Below are positions 9,681 through 19,654 of a DNA stretch of 62,201 bases, one piece after another. Position 1 is the first letter of the stretch; every line of letters begins with the position of its first letter. The position numbers and the translations under genes were made by a program. The notes under the pieces were generated by a model that searched no databases, was not told where the DNA came from, and saw only the letters and a list, made by a program, of their open reading frames with translations. Source of the DNA: Nitrospiraceae bacterium (GTDB lineage Bacteria > Nitrospirota > Thermodesulfovibrionia > UBA6902). The stretch is taken from NCBI GenBank assembly GCA_020356065.1, contig CP070632.1, positions 964,122 through 1,026,322 of the forward strand, given 5' to 3'.

Positions 9681-11172
9681 GCTTTTTGGGACATTTATAT
9701 GCATGGAGTTCAGAGAAGACTCTATTGCCGTGGCATATCTTAAAAACAACCTTGCCGGGATATCTCTTCTTACGTCGTCAATTATACCTTTGAGAGACGA
9801 CAGGGAAGTGCCTGATGAACTCGGGGATTTTATAAACCGGAACGGTATTGATGTTAACAAGGTATTTGTAAGCATTCCAGACAGATGGTCTATAACAAAA
9901 TTCATTAATATCCCTTCCATGAAAGGTAAGGGGAGCAGTACAATTGCCAATCTGATGAGATTTGAGGTTGAGCGTCATATCCCTTTTGAAATTGAGGAAG
10001 TGGCGTATGATTTTCTTGTTATGGATGAAAAGGATTCAATGTATTCCATGGTTTTTGTGGCTGTTCAGAAGGGGAAAATTGAATTTATAAAAGGGTTTCT
10101 GGAAAAACTTTCACTTAAGCCTGATTCCATAACAACATCTTCCCTTGCCGTACTGAATACCATAGAGCTTGATGGAGTGACTGCCGGCGGATGGCAGGAC
10201 ATAATGGGAATTGTACGGAAATCCGATATGCTGGGTAAAAAGGGAGAAACAAATATAGCTCTGTTTTTTGAAAGGGGCAGTGTCAGTGTGGCGATTACAA
10301 GAGATGGCATGTGTACAAACCTTAAACCATTTATTATGGACTCAATCGGAACCAGGGAAGATGCTCTTGAAGAAATTAAATCCTATGTAAGGGAAATGCA
10401 GGCAACGGTTGCTTCAGGTCATTTCAACAGGATGATTGTTGCGGGTGATCTTTCTGCTGTGGCCGCCGAATCATTCGAGGAACTCAGGACCAGCCTCGGG
10501 CTTGATGTTGATCATGTAAATGGTTTAAAGGCGAAGCTGGATGAGGCTGACATATCCGATATTCTGCCCACAGTGGGAGTATGCTTTTCCGGACTGGGAC
10601 TGGGAACATATACAACAAACCTTCTGCCTCATAAAGCTCAGTACAATATAAGCAGAATTGCGCCGTTAACATCAAAAATAGCGCTTATCCTGATATGTGT
10701 CCTGGTCATAGGAATTGTTGTCACTGATGCGGTAAAACAGAAAAAATATGTTGACAAGATTGAGGCCGCATTTCAGGCAAATGAACCAGTGGTAAAGGAA
10801 CTGGAAAACAGGCTTATGGAAATCGAAAAACAGAAAGAACGTATAACGTTTCTTGAGGATATCAGAGATACTGACTTTGCTCTTGAGGTTCTTTCAGAAC
10901 TTGCGATTGTGATTCCGGTTGATTCATGGATTACTAATCTCGACTATAAAAGCATTGAACTTAAGGACAGTAAAAAACAGGGTGGTGAACTGATTTTAAA
11001 TGGCTTTGCCGATTCTTCGTCAGCATTAATTTCACTGCTCGAGGATTCTCCTTATTTTGAAAAAGTTGAATTTGTCGGCCCAATTAAAAAAACCAAGGAG
11101 AAAGAACAGTTTAAACTGAGTGCACGAATTGTAAGGCCTGACAGTAACCCTGATGCTACAGGGGACAAATAA
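9661..11172 (+). CDS. gspL: GspL/PilM-PilN-like type II secretion inner-membrane protein
   Basis: The N-terminal 320 residues form a PilM/actin-like ATPase-fold domain (VFVSIPDRWSITKFINIPS; FEVERHIPFEIEEVAYDF). One membrane helix follows near residues 338-358, then a coiled coil (about 365-395), then a PilN/fimbrial-assembly domain to the end. This equals GspL, or a fused PilM-PilN. It recruits GspE to the membrane and partners the next gene product (GspM). The 503-residue length is typical. It overlaps gspK by 20 bp and abuts gspM. Confidence 0.85.
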   Translation: MTILSDKLFGTFICMEFREDSIAVAYLKNNLAGISLLTSSIIPLRDDREVPDELGDFINRNGIDVNKVFVSIPDRWSITKFINIPSMKGKGSSTIANLMRFEVERHIPFEIEEVAYDFLVMDEKDSMYSMVFVAVQKGKIEFIKGFLEKLSLKPDSITTSSLAVLNTIELDGVTAGGWQDIMGIVRKSDMLGKKGETNIALFFERGSVSVAITRDGMCTNLKPFIMDSIGTREDALEEIKSYVREMQATVASGHFNRMIVAGDLSAVAAESFEELRTSLGLDVDHVNGLKAKLDEADISDILPTVGVCFSGLGLGTYTTNLLPHKAQYNISRIAPLTSKIALILICVLVIGIVVTDAVKQKKYVDKIEAAFQANEPVVKELENRLMEIEKQKERITFLEDIRDTDFALEVLSELAIVIPVDSWITNLDYKSIELKDSKKQGGELILNGFADSSSALISLLEDSPYFEKVEFVGPIKKTKEKEQFKLSARIVRPDSNPDATGDK

Positions 11173-11781
11173 ATGAAACTGAACATTCCCATTAAAGTAA
11201 ATGAGAGAGAAAAAAAGTTTCTTGTCATTGGCGGAATAGCCGTCATCCTTATAGTCATTTTTCAGCTTTTTAACTGGTACAGCGTAACAAAAGAAAGATT
11301 GAAAGATTACTCAGGTGATAAATATTATATACTGCAAAAACAACTGGATAAAATTTCTGAAAAAGACAGTATAGAAAATCAGGAAAAAATGATCATAGCT
11401 GAAATTGAAAGACTTGAGACATCACTGCTGACAGGAAATACGCCCCCGGTTGCTGCAGCAGCACTTCAGAAATTTCTTAAAGATACGGCCTCTTCAGCCA
11501 ATATCGATGTAAAACTAGAAAGGACCTTAAATCCGGTGGTGCTCGATAATTATCTGGGTATTCCGGTGGAAATCGGTTTTTCAACAAAAACAAGGAATTT
11601 GGAGAATGTCCTTGTCCGGTTAAGAAAATCACCGTTCTTACTAAGCGTATCCGAGATTAAAATCAGGGTAACCAACATATCTAAGCCTGAGGAAATATAT
11701 ACGACGCTCGTTGTGACTGGGTTCATAAAAAAAGTTACCTCAGAGGACAAGAACAACAAAGAGGTAAGGAATGCTGCGTAA
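11173..11781 (+). CDS. gspM: Type II secretion system protein M (GspMb/PilO-like)
   Basis: This 202-residue bitopic membrane protein has a short cytoplasmic N-terminus, one membrane helix (about 17-36) and a periplasmic coiled coil. A ferredoxin-like domain follows (AAALQKFLKDTASSANIDVKL, then NVLVRLRKSPFLLSVSEI). This matches the GspMb/PilO type. It forms the inner-membrane assembly platform with GspL and GspC. The ATG is directly after the gspL stop and its 3' end overlaps the gspC-like gene by 11 bp. Confidence 0.85.
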   Translation: MKLNIPIKVNEREKKFLVIGGIAVILIVIFQLFNWYSVTKERLKDYSGDKYYILQKQLDKISEKDSIENQEKMIIAEIERLETSLLTGNTPPVAAAALQKFLKDTASSANIDVKLERTLNPVVLDNYLGIPVEIGFSTKTRNLENVLVRLRKSPFLLSVSEIKIRVTNISKPEEIYTTLVVTGFIKKVTSEDKNNKEVRNAA

Positions 11782-12382
11782 CTTCTTTCTGATAAACCTG
11801 ATTTTATTTATTATTATGGGATTTCTGGGTTTTAAACTTTATGAATCTCTTATATATCGTGGAGGAATGCCTTCTTCTTCAAAAGTTGAAAAGGTAAAGG
11901 AAAAGAATATATCCCGCAGAATAAGGCCGGTCATAAATGAGGCCTCATATTCAGTCATTACGCAGAAAGACCTCTTCAGACCTTCCCGGTCTGCTTCGGA
12001 CATTGAAGTTGAAACAAAAGAAGAAGACTCACCTCCGAAAAATCCACCCAAGCTGTTTGGTACAATCATTCTTGACAATGAAAAAACTGCCATACTTCAG
12101 GACAGTGAATCAAAAACAACAAAGACCTATAAACTCAATGATCAGATAGCCGGTTACACCATTACTGCCATTCAGGAAGATAAGGTTGAACTTTTAAGGG
12201 GTGAGGAAAGATTCGAGGTGAAGTTGAGAGAGGACAAAGGTATTACGCCCACACGACCTGCTGCGGTGCAGCCTAAGAGGTCTGTGAAGGAGCGTCAGGA
12301 ACGTCAAGTTCAACCAAGACAGAGAAGACCGCGCCGCGTCAGAAGGAATGTTCCACCACCACCAGCGGCAGCTCCGCAATAA
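11771..12382 (+). CDS. gspC: GspC-like type II secretion protein (HR domain, no PDZ)
   Basis: A membrane helix (about 5-22) is followed by a linker and a GspC homology region at about 55-150 (YSVITQKDLFRPSR; LFGTIILDNEKTAILQD; YKLNDQIAGYTITAI). This region normally links the inner-membrane platform to the N0 domain of GspD. The C-terminal PDZ or coiled-coil part of classic GspC is absent. Instead there is a 45-residue Arg/Gln/Pro-rich basic tail. The gene is last in the operon, while in Proteobacteria gspC is usually first. It overlaps gspM by 11 bp. Confidence 0.8.
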   Translation: MLRNFFLINLILFIIMGFLGFKLYESLIYRGGMPSSSKVEKVKEKNISRRIRPVINEASYSVITQKDLFRPSRSASDIEVETKEEDSPPKNPPKLFGTIILDNEKTAILQDSESKTTKTYKLNDQIAGYTITAIQEDKVELLRGEERFEVKLREDKGITPTRPAAVQPKRSVKERQERQVQPRQRRPRRVRRNVPPPPAAAPQ

Positions 12383-12567
12383 TAAAATATTATCGACTTG
12401 CAATACAAAGGAGCAATTTGAGACCGAGACCGCAGTTCACTGCAATATGCAATTATGAAGGTACGGGTTACAATAATTATTTGATCGTATCATTCACAAG
12501 GTCTTTTCATCAGGTATCCAGTCTCACGGTAGATGGATACAGGATTAACAGATCTCGGGCGTGACGA

Positions 12568-12595
12568 TCTGAACATACTATACTTGTAGTTCAGA
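12568..12595. terminator. Candidate hairpin between convergent gspC and ntrX
   Basis: A 7-bp perfect inverted repeat, TCTGAAC (12568-12574) with GTTCAGA (12589-12595), lies between two convergent transcription units. A second weak stem CACCA/TGGTG is closer to ntrX. There is no clear T tract, so termination is only suggested by position. Confidence 0.35.
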
Positions 12596-12606
12596 ACACC
12601 AGACCC

Positions 12607-13959
12607 TTATGGTGTTTCTATCCCAAGAGACTTGATTTTTCTGTGGAGGTTGCTTCTCTCGATTTCGAGTTCTTCGGCGGTCTTTGATATATTCCAGTTA
12701 TTGTCCTGAAGTTTGTTCATGATGAAATCCTTTTCAAAATGCTCACGAGCATCTCTCAGGGTCTTGATTGTGGAATAATCAGGCTTCATTCCCTTTGCAG
12801 TATGGACTTCCTTTATATCAATTGTTTCAGCGGGATTCATTATTACATAGCGCTCTATCGCGTTTTTCAGCTCCCTCACATTACCCGGCCATTCATATTC
12901 CATCAAAGCCTTTAACGCGTTCTTGCTCAGGTTTTTTTTCTTTTGACCGTACTGGATCGCAAAATTAGTTAAAAAATGATCAGCAAGGAGAGGGATGTCA
13001 CTTCTTCTCTCCCGTAAAGGGGGGACATAAATTGGAATGACATTCAGTCTGAAGTACAGGTCTTCTCTGAAATTCCCGTTTCTTATCTCTTCTTCAAGAT
13101 CTTTATTCGTAGCTGCAATTATTCGTACATCTACCTTGATTTTTCTGCTTCCACCGACTTTCTGGAACTCCTGTGTCTCTATAACCCGCAAAACCTTGGC
13201 CTGAGTGACAAGAGACATGTCGCCAATCTCGTCAAGAAATAATGTTCCGTCATCCGCGAGCTCGAACTTCCCCTTCTTGGACTCAAATGCCCCGGTAAAT
13301 GAACCTTTCTCATGGCCGAACAGCTCGCTCTCGATGAGTTCATGAGGAATGGCAGCACAGTTTACCTCTATAAAACTGTTCCTGCTTCTGTCGCTTCCTT
13401 CGTGAAGGGCCCTTGCAACAAGCTCTTTACCGGATCCGCTCTCTCCCAAAATAAGGACCCGTCCCTGTGATACAGCTGCCCTTGATATGGTATCCCTGAG
13501 TTCAACAACTCTGCTGTTATCTCCAATCAATTGCCACTGAGATGAAATACTGTTTTTTAACTCAATGTTCTCCTTTTCCAGAGACTGCTTCTCAAGTGCC
13601 CTTTTGACCAGAATCAGTACCTTGTTGAGGGAGAGGGGCTTTTCAAGAAAATCATACGCACCCAGTTTTATCGCATGAACTGCGGTATCAATGTTACTGT
13701 GGCCGGATATCATTATTGCACAGATATTATTATCGATTTTTTTCAGGGCCTTTAACGTTTCAATTCCGTCAATACCAGGCATCCATACATCCATCAGGAC
13801 AATGTCGGGCGATACATCCGGAAAACGTGCAATTGCTTCTTCTCCGGATGAAGCTGTCACCACATTGTAATGTTCATCTTCGAGTATACCGCTCAGGGTA
13901 TCCAGTATGCTTTCTTCGTCATCTACAACAAGAATGTTCGCTTTTGATGATTTTGCCAT
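12607..13959 (-). CDS. ntrX: Sigma-54-dependent response regulator, NtrX-like
   Basis: The protein has the full NtrC-class layout. A receiver domain (1-125) has acidic pair Asp13/Asp14 and phosphoacceptor Asp57 (MDVWMPG). The AAA+ domain has Walker A GESGSGKE and the sigma-54 contact loop GSFTGA (a common variant of GAFTGA). A Fis-type helix-turn-helix covers the last 45 residues ([23 protein letters not shown]). At 450 residues it matches NtrX length. The adjoining membrane kinase is NtrY-like, so they form a two-component pair that activates sigma-54 promoters. Targets are unknown; nitrogen, redox or envelope roles are known for relatives. Confidence 0.92.
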   Translation of the reverse strand: MAKSSKANILVVDDEESILDTLSGILEDEHYNVVTASSGEEAIARFPDVSPDIVLMDVWMPGIDGIETLKALKKIDNNICAIMISGHSNIDTAVHAIKLGAYDFLEKPLSLNKVLILVKRALEKQSLEKENIELKNSISSQWQLIGDNSRVVELRDTISRAAVSQGRVLILGESGSGKELVARALHEGSDRSRNSFIEVNCAAIPHELIESELFGHEKGSFTGAFESKKGKFELADDGTLFLDEIGDMSLVTQAKVLRVIETQEFQKVGGSRKIKVDVRIIAATNKDLEEEIRNGNFREDLYFRLNVIPIYVPPLRERRSDIPLLADHFLTNFAIQYGQKKKNLSKNALKALMEYEWPGNVRELKNAIERYVIMNPAETIDIKEVHTAKGMKPDYSTIKTLRDAREHFEKDFIMNKLQDNNWNISKTAEELEIERSNLHRKIKSLGIETP

Positions 13960-14052
13960 GTAAGGTTCATGCTCCGTGCTTATCGATGTAACAGGTGAAA
14001 TAAGGATACATTATACAGTATATATCTGCAACCTGTTAAAAATAATAAATAT

Positions 14053-16110
14053 TTATTGATGACCCACAGGAAGTTCGATAATGAACTGGGTTCCTTTTGG
14101 TTCATTGTCCTGGACCCTGATGTACCCCCGGTGCTTGGAGATAATACTGTTTACTATTGCCAGTCCAAGGCCCGTACCTTCTTTTTTTGTCGAAAAGTAT
14201 GGGAAAAAGAGTTTGTCCCTGTCATCTTCCATGATACCTGTTCCGTCATCTCCTACCTCAATTTTTATGAGATCCAGTGACGAATCATAATGCAGAGTTA
14301 ATCGTATTTTTTCTGCTTCAGCCTGGATAGCATTATCAACAAGGTTTATTAATGCCATTTTGATCTGCTGCCTGTCTATTTCTACTTCCGGCAAATTTGC
14401 ATTCAATGAAGAAATTATTTCTATTCCTTTTACATTACTGTACAGATCAATGACTTCTTCAATGACAGACCTCATGTTTGTTGGCTCCAGATTAATTTTA
14501 GGCATTTTCCCAAATCGTGAAAACTCATCGACCAGGGACCTGAGACTGTTTACTTCCTGGACAATTGTTCTCGTGGCCCTTCCAAGAACTTCATCAAAAT
14601 CCGGAGATTTGTCAGACCATTTTTTCATAAGCCTCTCAGCTGACAGCTTGATGGGTGTAAGGGGGTTTTTTATCTCATGAGCGATCCGCTTTGCTACTTC
14701 CTGCCATGCAAGGGCTCTCTGTGCCATAATGACTTCGGTTAAATTGTCAAATACAACAAGAGTTCCAATAAATTTGTCCTCAGCGTCTTTTAAAATGGTC
14801 ATGTACACACTAAGGTCCACGGGTCTGCCGTTAATATAAATATGAATTTCTCTCTTGATTGCCCCGAATCCTTTTTCGCTCAGATGTTTCACCATATCGC
14901 TCAATTCATTGGACTTGAGCATCGCGAGGAGATTCTTGTGAATTTTACCTTCAATATGCGATCGTTTTATATTCAGCATTGAGCAGGCAGCATCATTTAT
15001 GGTCATAATCCTGCCAGCTCTATCAAAAAAAATAACACCAGTATTAATATTCTGCAGTATTGATTCCATGCTTAAACGTCTGCGGTCTGATTCTTTATAT
15101 GAGAGTTCCAGTGACTGTTTCCCCTTCTTTAAGTCATCAAGCATTTTGTTGAAGGAATTGATTAGGAGGCCTATTTCATCATCTCTCTTCAGGCCTATTC
15201 TGAAATCAAGATCACCGTGAGCAACAGTCCTGGTTGCTTCTGCCAGTGACTGAATGGGGACTGTTATCCCCTTGGCAATACGTAATGATGCCCAGAGTGC
15301 AAGAAAAATAATGAGCAGGGTGGCTATGGTCAGCATAAAAAAATATACAAATCGAACCGGTTGCTGCTGTGCCTGTATCTGGGCGAAATCATTAAATGAA
15401 TTCTGTATGGACTCCATCTTGTTTACCACTTCTCTGGCAATAACTGTTTCAACAACGACAACGCCCCTTATTTTATTATTTCTCCGGACAGGTGATGCTG
15501 CCTTAATCAGGTCTCCATCGGGACCCGTGATAACGGTACTTAATGTGTTTCCGTCAAAAGCGCTGTCAATGAATGAAGTGCCGTCTCTTTTTTCAACGAG
15601 GTATCCCCTGAAATTCCTTTTGCCAGTATCGAGTGTAAGGCTGTTATTCAGGAAATCATCATTTGACGCAAGGAGTGCAGCATAGTTTTTTACATGCTCT
15701 TTTTCCTTGAGGTAAAGGGCCCTTGCAACGTCCATGGAATCATAAATCGGTTTCTGGATTTCGAGAGAGAACCAGGTATCAATGGAGTTATCTATCAGCT
15801 GGTTTGAAAGAATAAACAGCAATACTGACGGGACAAAAACAAGTCCGAGAAAGGAAAGCACCAGAGTCGTCCTGAATTTTGATCCAATAGCTTTCTTCTT
15901 TTTTTCTATATATACATTAAAAAGGTTCTGAAATACGGATGATATAAGGATAAGCAGGTACAGAATGATATTAACAACAATAAATATCAGACCTACTTTT
16001 ATCAAAAGGGAGCCGTGTTCAATACCGAAGTAATTGAGGACGATCCCTGTAACCACCACAGCAACTATGCTGAAGAGAAGAAAACCGAGAATTACTTTCA
16101 GGTTCTTCAC
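14053..16110 (-). CDS. ntrY: NtrY-like membrane sensor histidine kinase
   Basis: The N-terminus has three membrane helices within about 1-110. A periplasmic sensor region and a fourth helix near 270-290 follow, then HAMP, PAS and HisKA domains. The phosphoacceptor is His478 in AHEIKNPLTPIKLSAERL, the signature of NtrY kinases. The HATPase domain closes the protein (DNAIQA, DDGTGI, GTGLGLAI). The start is GTG at 16110 and overlaps the stop of the DUF4390 gene by 4 bp (GTGA). It should phosphorylate the NtrX-like regulator encoded downstream. Confidence 0.92.
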   Translation of the reverse strand: MKNLKVILGFLLFSIVAVVVTGIVLNYFGIEHGSLLIKVGLIFIVVNIILYLLILISSVFQNLFNVYIEKKKKAIGSKFRTTLVLSFLGLVFVPSVLLFILSNQLIDNSIDTWFSLEIQKPIYDSMDVARALYLKEKEHVKNYAALLASNDDFLNNSLTLDTGKRNFRGYLVEKRDGTSFIDSAFDGNTLSTVITGPDGDLIKAASPVRRNNKIRGVVVVETVIAREVVNKMESIQNSFNDFAQIQAQQQPVRFVYFFMLTIATLLIIFLALWASLRIAKGITVPIQSLAEATRTVAHGDLDFRIGLKRDDEIGLLINSFNKMLDDLKKGKQSLELSYKESDRRRLSMESILQNINTGVIFFDRAGRIMTINDAACSMLNIKRSHIEGKIHKNLLAMLKSNELSDMVKHLSEKGFGAIKREIHIYINGRPVDLSVYMTILKDAEDKFIGTLVVFDNLTEVIMAQRALAWQEVAKRIAHEIKNPLTPIKLSAERLMKKWSDKSPDFDEVLGRATRTIVQEVNSLRSLVDEFSRFGKMPKINLEPTNMRSVIEEVIDLYSNVKGIEIISSLNANLPEVEIDRQQIKMALINLVDNAIQAEAEKIRLTLHYDSSLDLIKIEVGDDGTGIMEDDRDKLFFPYFSTKKEGTGLGLAIVNSIISKHRGYIRVQDNEPKGTQFIIELPVGHQ

Positions 16111-16673
16111 TGGTCATCTCCGATATGAAAATCAGTAGATTCCTTGACTATTGTCATATCTATTTCTGGCACCAAGTGCATTAACATGCCTATTACAGGG
16201 AGTTGTTTGAGACTTTTGGATTCTACAATGACCCTTACGTAATAGTCATCCTGCTCAAGTTCTCTCACGTTTGCCAGTCGTATTCCTTCCTCAGTAAAAA
16301 TCCAGTTTCTCAACGCATAGTAGTTATTGAACTGCTTCTCTGTTCTGTTCAGTCCGTCGTAGGCAGATGCCTCGTACTGATCGCGGAGATAGTCATATTT
16401 GATGATTTTCCTGATTTTTTTTGCAGCTACAAATTCATCAGGCCAGAATTCCCATACCCGTATCAGTTCAACTGTGAATATTATTTCTTTTCCAACCCCG
16501 GAGTTAATTACTGCCTCCAGGTCTGAGATATTCTGAAGAGACAGGTTAACAATGATATTTTTATCTATTATTCTTATATGAGGGCCAAAAATATGAGGTC
16601 TAATCGCTGTTGCTGTTGCAGACAGTATAAGGAATATGCAGGGAAGAAGAAGGGTGATCAGCTTTTTATTCAT
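16107..16673 (-). CDS. DUF4390 family exported protein
   Basis: A signal peptide (MNKKLITLLLPCIFLILSA...) is followed by a single beta-rich domain resembling DUF4390. The domain shows NLSLQNISDLEAVINSGVGK near residue 50, a YDGL segment, and a C-terminal LVPEIDMTIVKES segment. Genes of this family are commonly found just upstream of ntrYX-type genes, as here (4-bp overlap with ntrY). A periplasmic signal-input role is plausible but unproven. Confidence 0.75.
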   Translation of the reverse strand: MNKKLITLLLPCIFLILSATATAIRPHIFGPHIRIIDKNIIVNLSLQNISDLEAVINSGVGKEIIFTVELIRVWEFWPDEFVAAKKIRKIIKYDYLRDQYEASAYDGLNRTEKQFNNYYALRNWIFTEEGIRLANVRELEQDDYYVRVIVESKSLKQLPVIGMLMHLVPEIDMTIVKESTDFHIGDDQ

Positions 16674-16840
16674 AAATATTTGACAGTTATTAAATCCATA
16701 TTTAATTTTTGATTATAACATAGTGCTCATGAGTTTAGAGACAGGAAACGAAAACATATTATCTGTAAATCATGTGATTAAAATAGTTATTTGGGCCATG
16801 TTTATTATAAAATATGACGACTCATTAAGGAGGGTGATAC

Positions 16841-17161
16841 ATGATACCAGAGCTTAAGTATAATGAGCAGGGTCTGATCCCGGCAATTATACAGGATGAA
16901 AAAAGCGGTGAAGTGCTGATGATGGCATATATGAATAAATCATCTCTGGAAAAAACAATCGAAGGGGGTAAGACCTGTTTCTGGAGCAGATCCAGGCAAC
17001 AGTTCTGGACAAAGGGCGACACGTCCGGAAATGTTCAGCTTGTGAAAGAAATACTGTATGACTGTGATGAAGACACACTGCTGATAAAGGTTGACCAGAC
17101 CGGTACAGGAGCATGCCACACCGGAAACCGGACCTGTTTTTTTAGAAAAATAGAATCCTGA
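16841..17161 (+). CDS. hisI: Phosphoribosyl-AMP cyclohydrolase HisI
   Basis: This enzyme opens the purine ring of phosphoribosyl-AMP, the third step of histidine synthesis. At 106 residues it is the stand-alone cyclohydrolase without the HisE pyrophosphohydrolase domain. The key features are visible: [17 protein letters not shown], the acidic metal site around D74-C75-D76-E77-D78, and zinc ligands Cys75, Cys92 and Cys99 (ACHTGNRTC). AAGGAGGGTGAT is a strong ribosome site before the ATG. No other his gene is nearby, so it is separated from its pathway. Confidence 0.95.
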   Translation: MIPELKYNEQGLIPAIIQDEKSGEVLMMAYMNKSSLEKTIEGGKTCFWSRSRQQFWTKGDTSGNVQLVKEILYDCDEDTLLIKVDQTGTGACHTGNRTCFFRKIES

Positions 17162-17176
17162 CAAGTTGGCTGTCCA

Positions 17177-17219
17177 ACTGCTCATACGGTAAACTATACC
17201 ATACGAGCAGTCCGTATGA
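17177..17219. repeat. Hairpin with two overlapping pairings after hisI
   Basis: Arms 17177-17191 and 17197-17211 form a 15-bp stem with two mismatches. A second, exclusive pairing joins TCATACGG (17182-17189) with CCGTATGA (17212-17219). No T tract follows. It could act as a weak terminator or mRNA 3' end for hisI. Confidence 0.4.
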
Positions 17220-17265
17220 CTTCTAAATTCATATTTTATTAACTTCAGACTTGTAAAAGGGGGAC

Positions 17266-17613
17266 ATGGTGAAACTTGGTCACAGGGGAGAAGATCTTGC
17301 GGTTAAATTTCTTGAGCAAACAGGGTATGTAATAATTCAGCGAAACTTTAAAACTGCCATCGGCGAGATAGACATTATAGCCCGTGATAATGAGTCCCTT
17401 GTATTTATCGAAGTCAAGACCAGGGAAAGCCTTGACTTTGGATATCCGTATGAGTCGGTGACACGGGCTAAAAGAAAGAAAATCGCGAATGTTGCGTCCC
17501 TTTTCTTAAAAAAACTCAGAGAGCTTCCTCAATGCCGGTTTGACATTGTCAGTATATGTCACAAAAAGGGAAAACCTGAGTTCGAACTGATCAAGGATGC
17601 ATTTGAAATTTGA
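17266..17613 (+). CDS. yraN: YraN/UPF0102 family endonuclease-fold protein
   Basis: The 115-residue protein has the restriction-endonuclease-like fold core of UPF0102. An early [17 protein letters not shown] helix is followed by the catalytic-type motif E34-I-D36 and E49-V-K51 ([17 protein letters not shown]). YraN-family proteins are linked with Holliday-junction or DNA processing, but their role is poorly defined. The ATG follows AAGGGGGAC. It lies between hisI and two tRNA genes on the same strand. Confidence 0.9.
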   Translation: MVKLGHRGEDLAVKFLEQTGYVIIQRNFKTAIGEIDIIARDNESLVFIEVKTRESLDFGYPYESVTRAKRKKIANVASLFLKKLRELPQCRFDIVSICHKKGKPEFELIKDAFEI

Positions 17614-17681
17614 GATTTATATGCATCGGCTTAAGAATAAGGATCAAGAAATGTGGTATTATGTATAGCTTGATATATTGA

Positions 17682-17759
<78 letters not shown>

Positions 17760-17863
17760 TATTTTGCTATGAAAAATGGAGAATTAAAGATTTAGTGTCT
17801 AGAGTAAAATAATTATACATGATACTTTTGTCAGCTTCACCTCATAACTCATAACTCAGGGTT

Positions 17864-17940
17864 GCCCCCGTAGCTCAGCAGGATAGAGCGGCAGATTCCT
17901 AATCTGTAGGCCACGTGTTCGAATCGCGTCGGGGGCGCCA
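17864..17940 (+). tRNA. tRNA-Arg (anticodon CCT)
   Basis: The acceptor arms GCCCCCG/CGGGGGC pair fully, with discriminator G and an encoded CCA ending at 17940. The anticodon stem GCAGA/TCTGT holds loop TTCCTAA, giving anticodon CCT for codon AGG. The T loop is GTTCGAATC. A run of eight T residues follows (17943-17950 region), which can end transcription of the tRNA pair. Confidence 0.97.
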
Positions 17941-18290
17941 TTTTTTTTATCTCCATTCAGTACGATATGAACAAAACAAATTCAGGTATTGAATATACTA
18001 TTATTGAAGGTTTGCACGAAGGGGCCCGGGATCTAAGTGGTCAAGGATTCAAGTGAAAGGAATATTGATAAAGAGTAATAATTAAAGCTGCGGCATTAAA
18101 AAAAATCCCACATTTTTTATCTGTTACCTCAATCCGTTGACCCCTGGAATCCTCTCCCTTTCTAAGATCAAGTCAACCGATACCATGAATATACTCGGTA
18201 ATCGAAAATATAAACTTGTCTTTTTAATTTTAAATAAAAAAACCACTGGACACCATGAGGCATCAGCGGCTTTTAAAATCTTAAAGTAAA
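17941..18290. other. Intergenic region between tRNA-Arg and ctpA
   Basis: Apart from the T run after the tRNA and a terminator for ctpA (18235-18269), I see no gene. A 67-codon minus-strand frame overlapping the ctpA end lacks support. I looked for a duplicated tRNA 3' end that would mark an integration site and saw none. Confidence 0.5.
18235..18269 (-). terminator. Candidate rho-independent terminator of the ftsEX-envC-ctpA operon
   Basis: Read on the minus strand, CCGCTG (18269-18264) pairs with CAGTGG (18248-18243), with an inner GCC/GGT stem. A T7 run follows immediately. It lies about 20 bp past the ctpA stop. Confidence 0.55.
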
Positions 18291-19613
18291 TCAGGCTGCT
18301 CCGGGAAGTTTCTTGAATACGCGCCATGTCTTTAAAAGATCAATAGCGCGATCCAACTGTGCATCATTGTCTTCGCTGATTTTGCTGGGTACCTGTTCAA
18401 CCACTTCCTGAGTATTCTCTTCTGTATCTTCGCTGTCCTTGTTTATATCATTATCCAGATGTTTATCCAGGTCTTTTTCCCTGAATACAGGGTGTGTCTG
18501 TGCACCTGCTTTGGCCTCTAGCTTAACAACTATATCAGGTGTTATTCCGGTTGTCTGAATGGACCGTCCCTTGGGAGTGTAATATCTTGCAGTCGTAAGT
18601 CTTACGGCTGATCCGTCGCTTAAAGGCATAACAGTCTGCACAGAGCCTTTTCCAAAAGTCTGCGTTCCCAGGATTACAGCCTTTTCCCAGTCCTGCATGG
18701 CACCTGCAACGATCTCTGATGCACTTGCGCTTCCTCCATTGACCAGCACGATCATGGGAAAATCAAAAAAATTATTACCGTTATTGGTTTTAAACTCGGT
18801 CCGATCACCGCTTCTGCCCTCGATGTATACAACAAGCTTACCGGCAGGGAGAAATTGACTCGTAACATCAACAGCACCCTTCAAGAGGCCGCCAGGGTTG
18901 TTCCTGAGATCCAGGATCATTGAGGTAATATCTTTTCCGGAAAGATCCTTTAAAGCTTTCTTTAAATCGGAAGCTGTCTGTTCCTGAAATTGAGTGAGTT
19001 TTATATAACCGATCTGTTCATCGATTACCCGGGACTTCACACTCTTGAGTTTAATAATGTCCCTGACTATGGTAATGTCTTTGGGTTCGTCAAGACCTTC
19101 CCGTAAGATGGTTATCGTAACCGATGTGCCTTTTGGTCCCCTTAATTTTGCTACTGCGTCATGCAGACTTATATCCTTGGTTGATTCCTCATCGATTTTT
19201 ATTATTTTATCTCCTGCTTCAATACCTGCCTGGTGAGCAGGTGTGTCTTCGATGGGAGCAATAATGGTAAGTACCCTGTCTTTAATCCCTATCTGTATTC
19301 CCAGACCTCCAAACTCTCCTTTGGTATCGATCTGCATTTCTGTAAATAATTCCGGAGGCATGAAGGAAGAATGAGGATCAAGTGAATTGAGCATTCCTTT
19401 TATGGCCCCGTAAACAAGGTCTTTCTCGTCTACCTCTTCAACATAATTCTTCTTAACCAGAGAGAGGGTCTCTGCAAACGATTTAATTCTTTTATAATTC
19501 TGACCTTCCTCTGCATTCACACTATTGAGAAAATCTGATTTGATCAGCAGGGATACCGAGAATAATACCGTGCTGAACAATATCAATATAAAAGTAGTTT
19601 TGTTCCTGAACAT
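18291..19613 (-). CDS. ctpA: Carboxyl-terminal processing protease CtpA (S41 family)
   Basis: This envelope serine protease has an N-terminal membrane anchor or signal (residues 8-27), a PDZ domain (about 90-180; LTIIAPIEDTPAHQAGIEAGD) and the S41 catalytic domain. The Ser/Lys dyad is visible: Ser297 as the middle serine of GGSASASE, and Lys322 in FGKGSVQ, 25 residues later as in characterised CtpB/D1 proteases. A charged Asp/Glu-rich C-terminal tail (about 375-415) is less conserved. It is the last gene of the ftsE-ftsX-envC-ctpA operon. Cleavage of envelope or cell-wall-remodelling proteins is the family role. Confidence 0.95.
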   Translation of the reverse strand: MFRNKTTFILILFSTVLFSVSLLIKSDFLNSVNAEEGQNYKRIKSFAETLSLVKKNYVEEVDEKDLVYGAIKGMLNSLDPHSSFMPPELFTEMQIDTKGEFGGLGIQIGIKDRVLTIIAPIEDTPAHQAGIEAGDKIIKIDEESTKDISLHDAVAKLRGPKGTSVTITILREGLDEPKDITIVRDIIKLKSVKSRVIDEQIGYIKLTQFQEQTASDLKKALKDLSGKDITSMILDLRNNPGGLLKGAVDVTSQFLPAGKLVVYIEGRSGDRTEFKTNNGNNFFDFPMIVLVNGGSASASEIVAGAMQDWEKAVILGTQTFGKGSVQTVMPLSDGSAVRLTTARYYTPKGRSIQTTGITPDIVVKLEAKAGAQTHPVFREKDLDKHLDNDINKDSEDTEENTQEVVEQVPSKISEDNDAQLDRAIDLLKTWRVFKKLPGAA

Positions 19614-19654
19614 TATTCCTCCATCATTTGATACTAGTATCGTTTATTTTCTTA

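Noticed and set aside
18124-18327. 67-codon minus-strand frame overlapping the ctpA 3' end
   Set aside because: It overlaps ctpA in another frame and the terminator; no supporting features.
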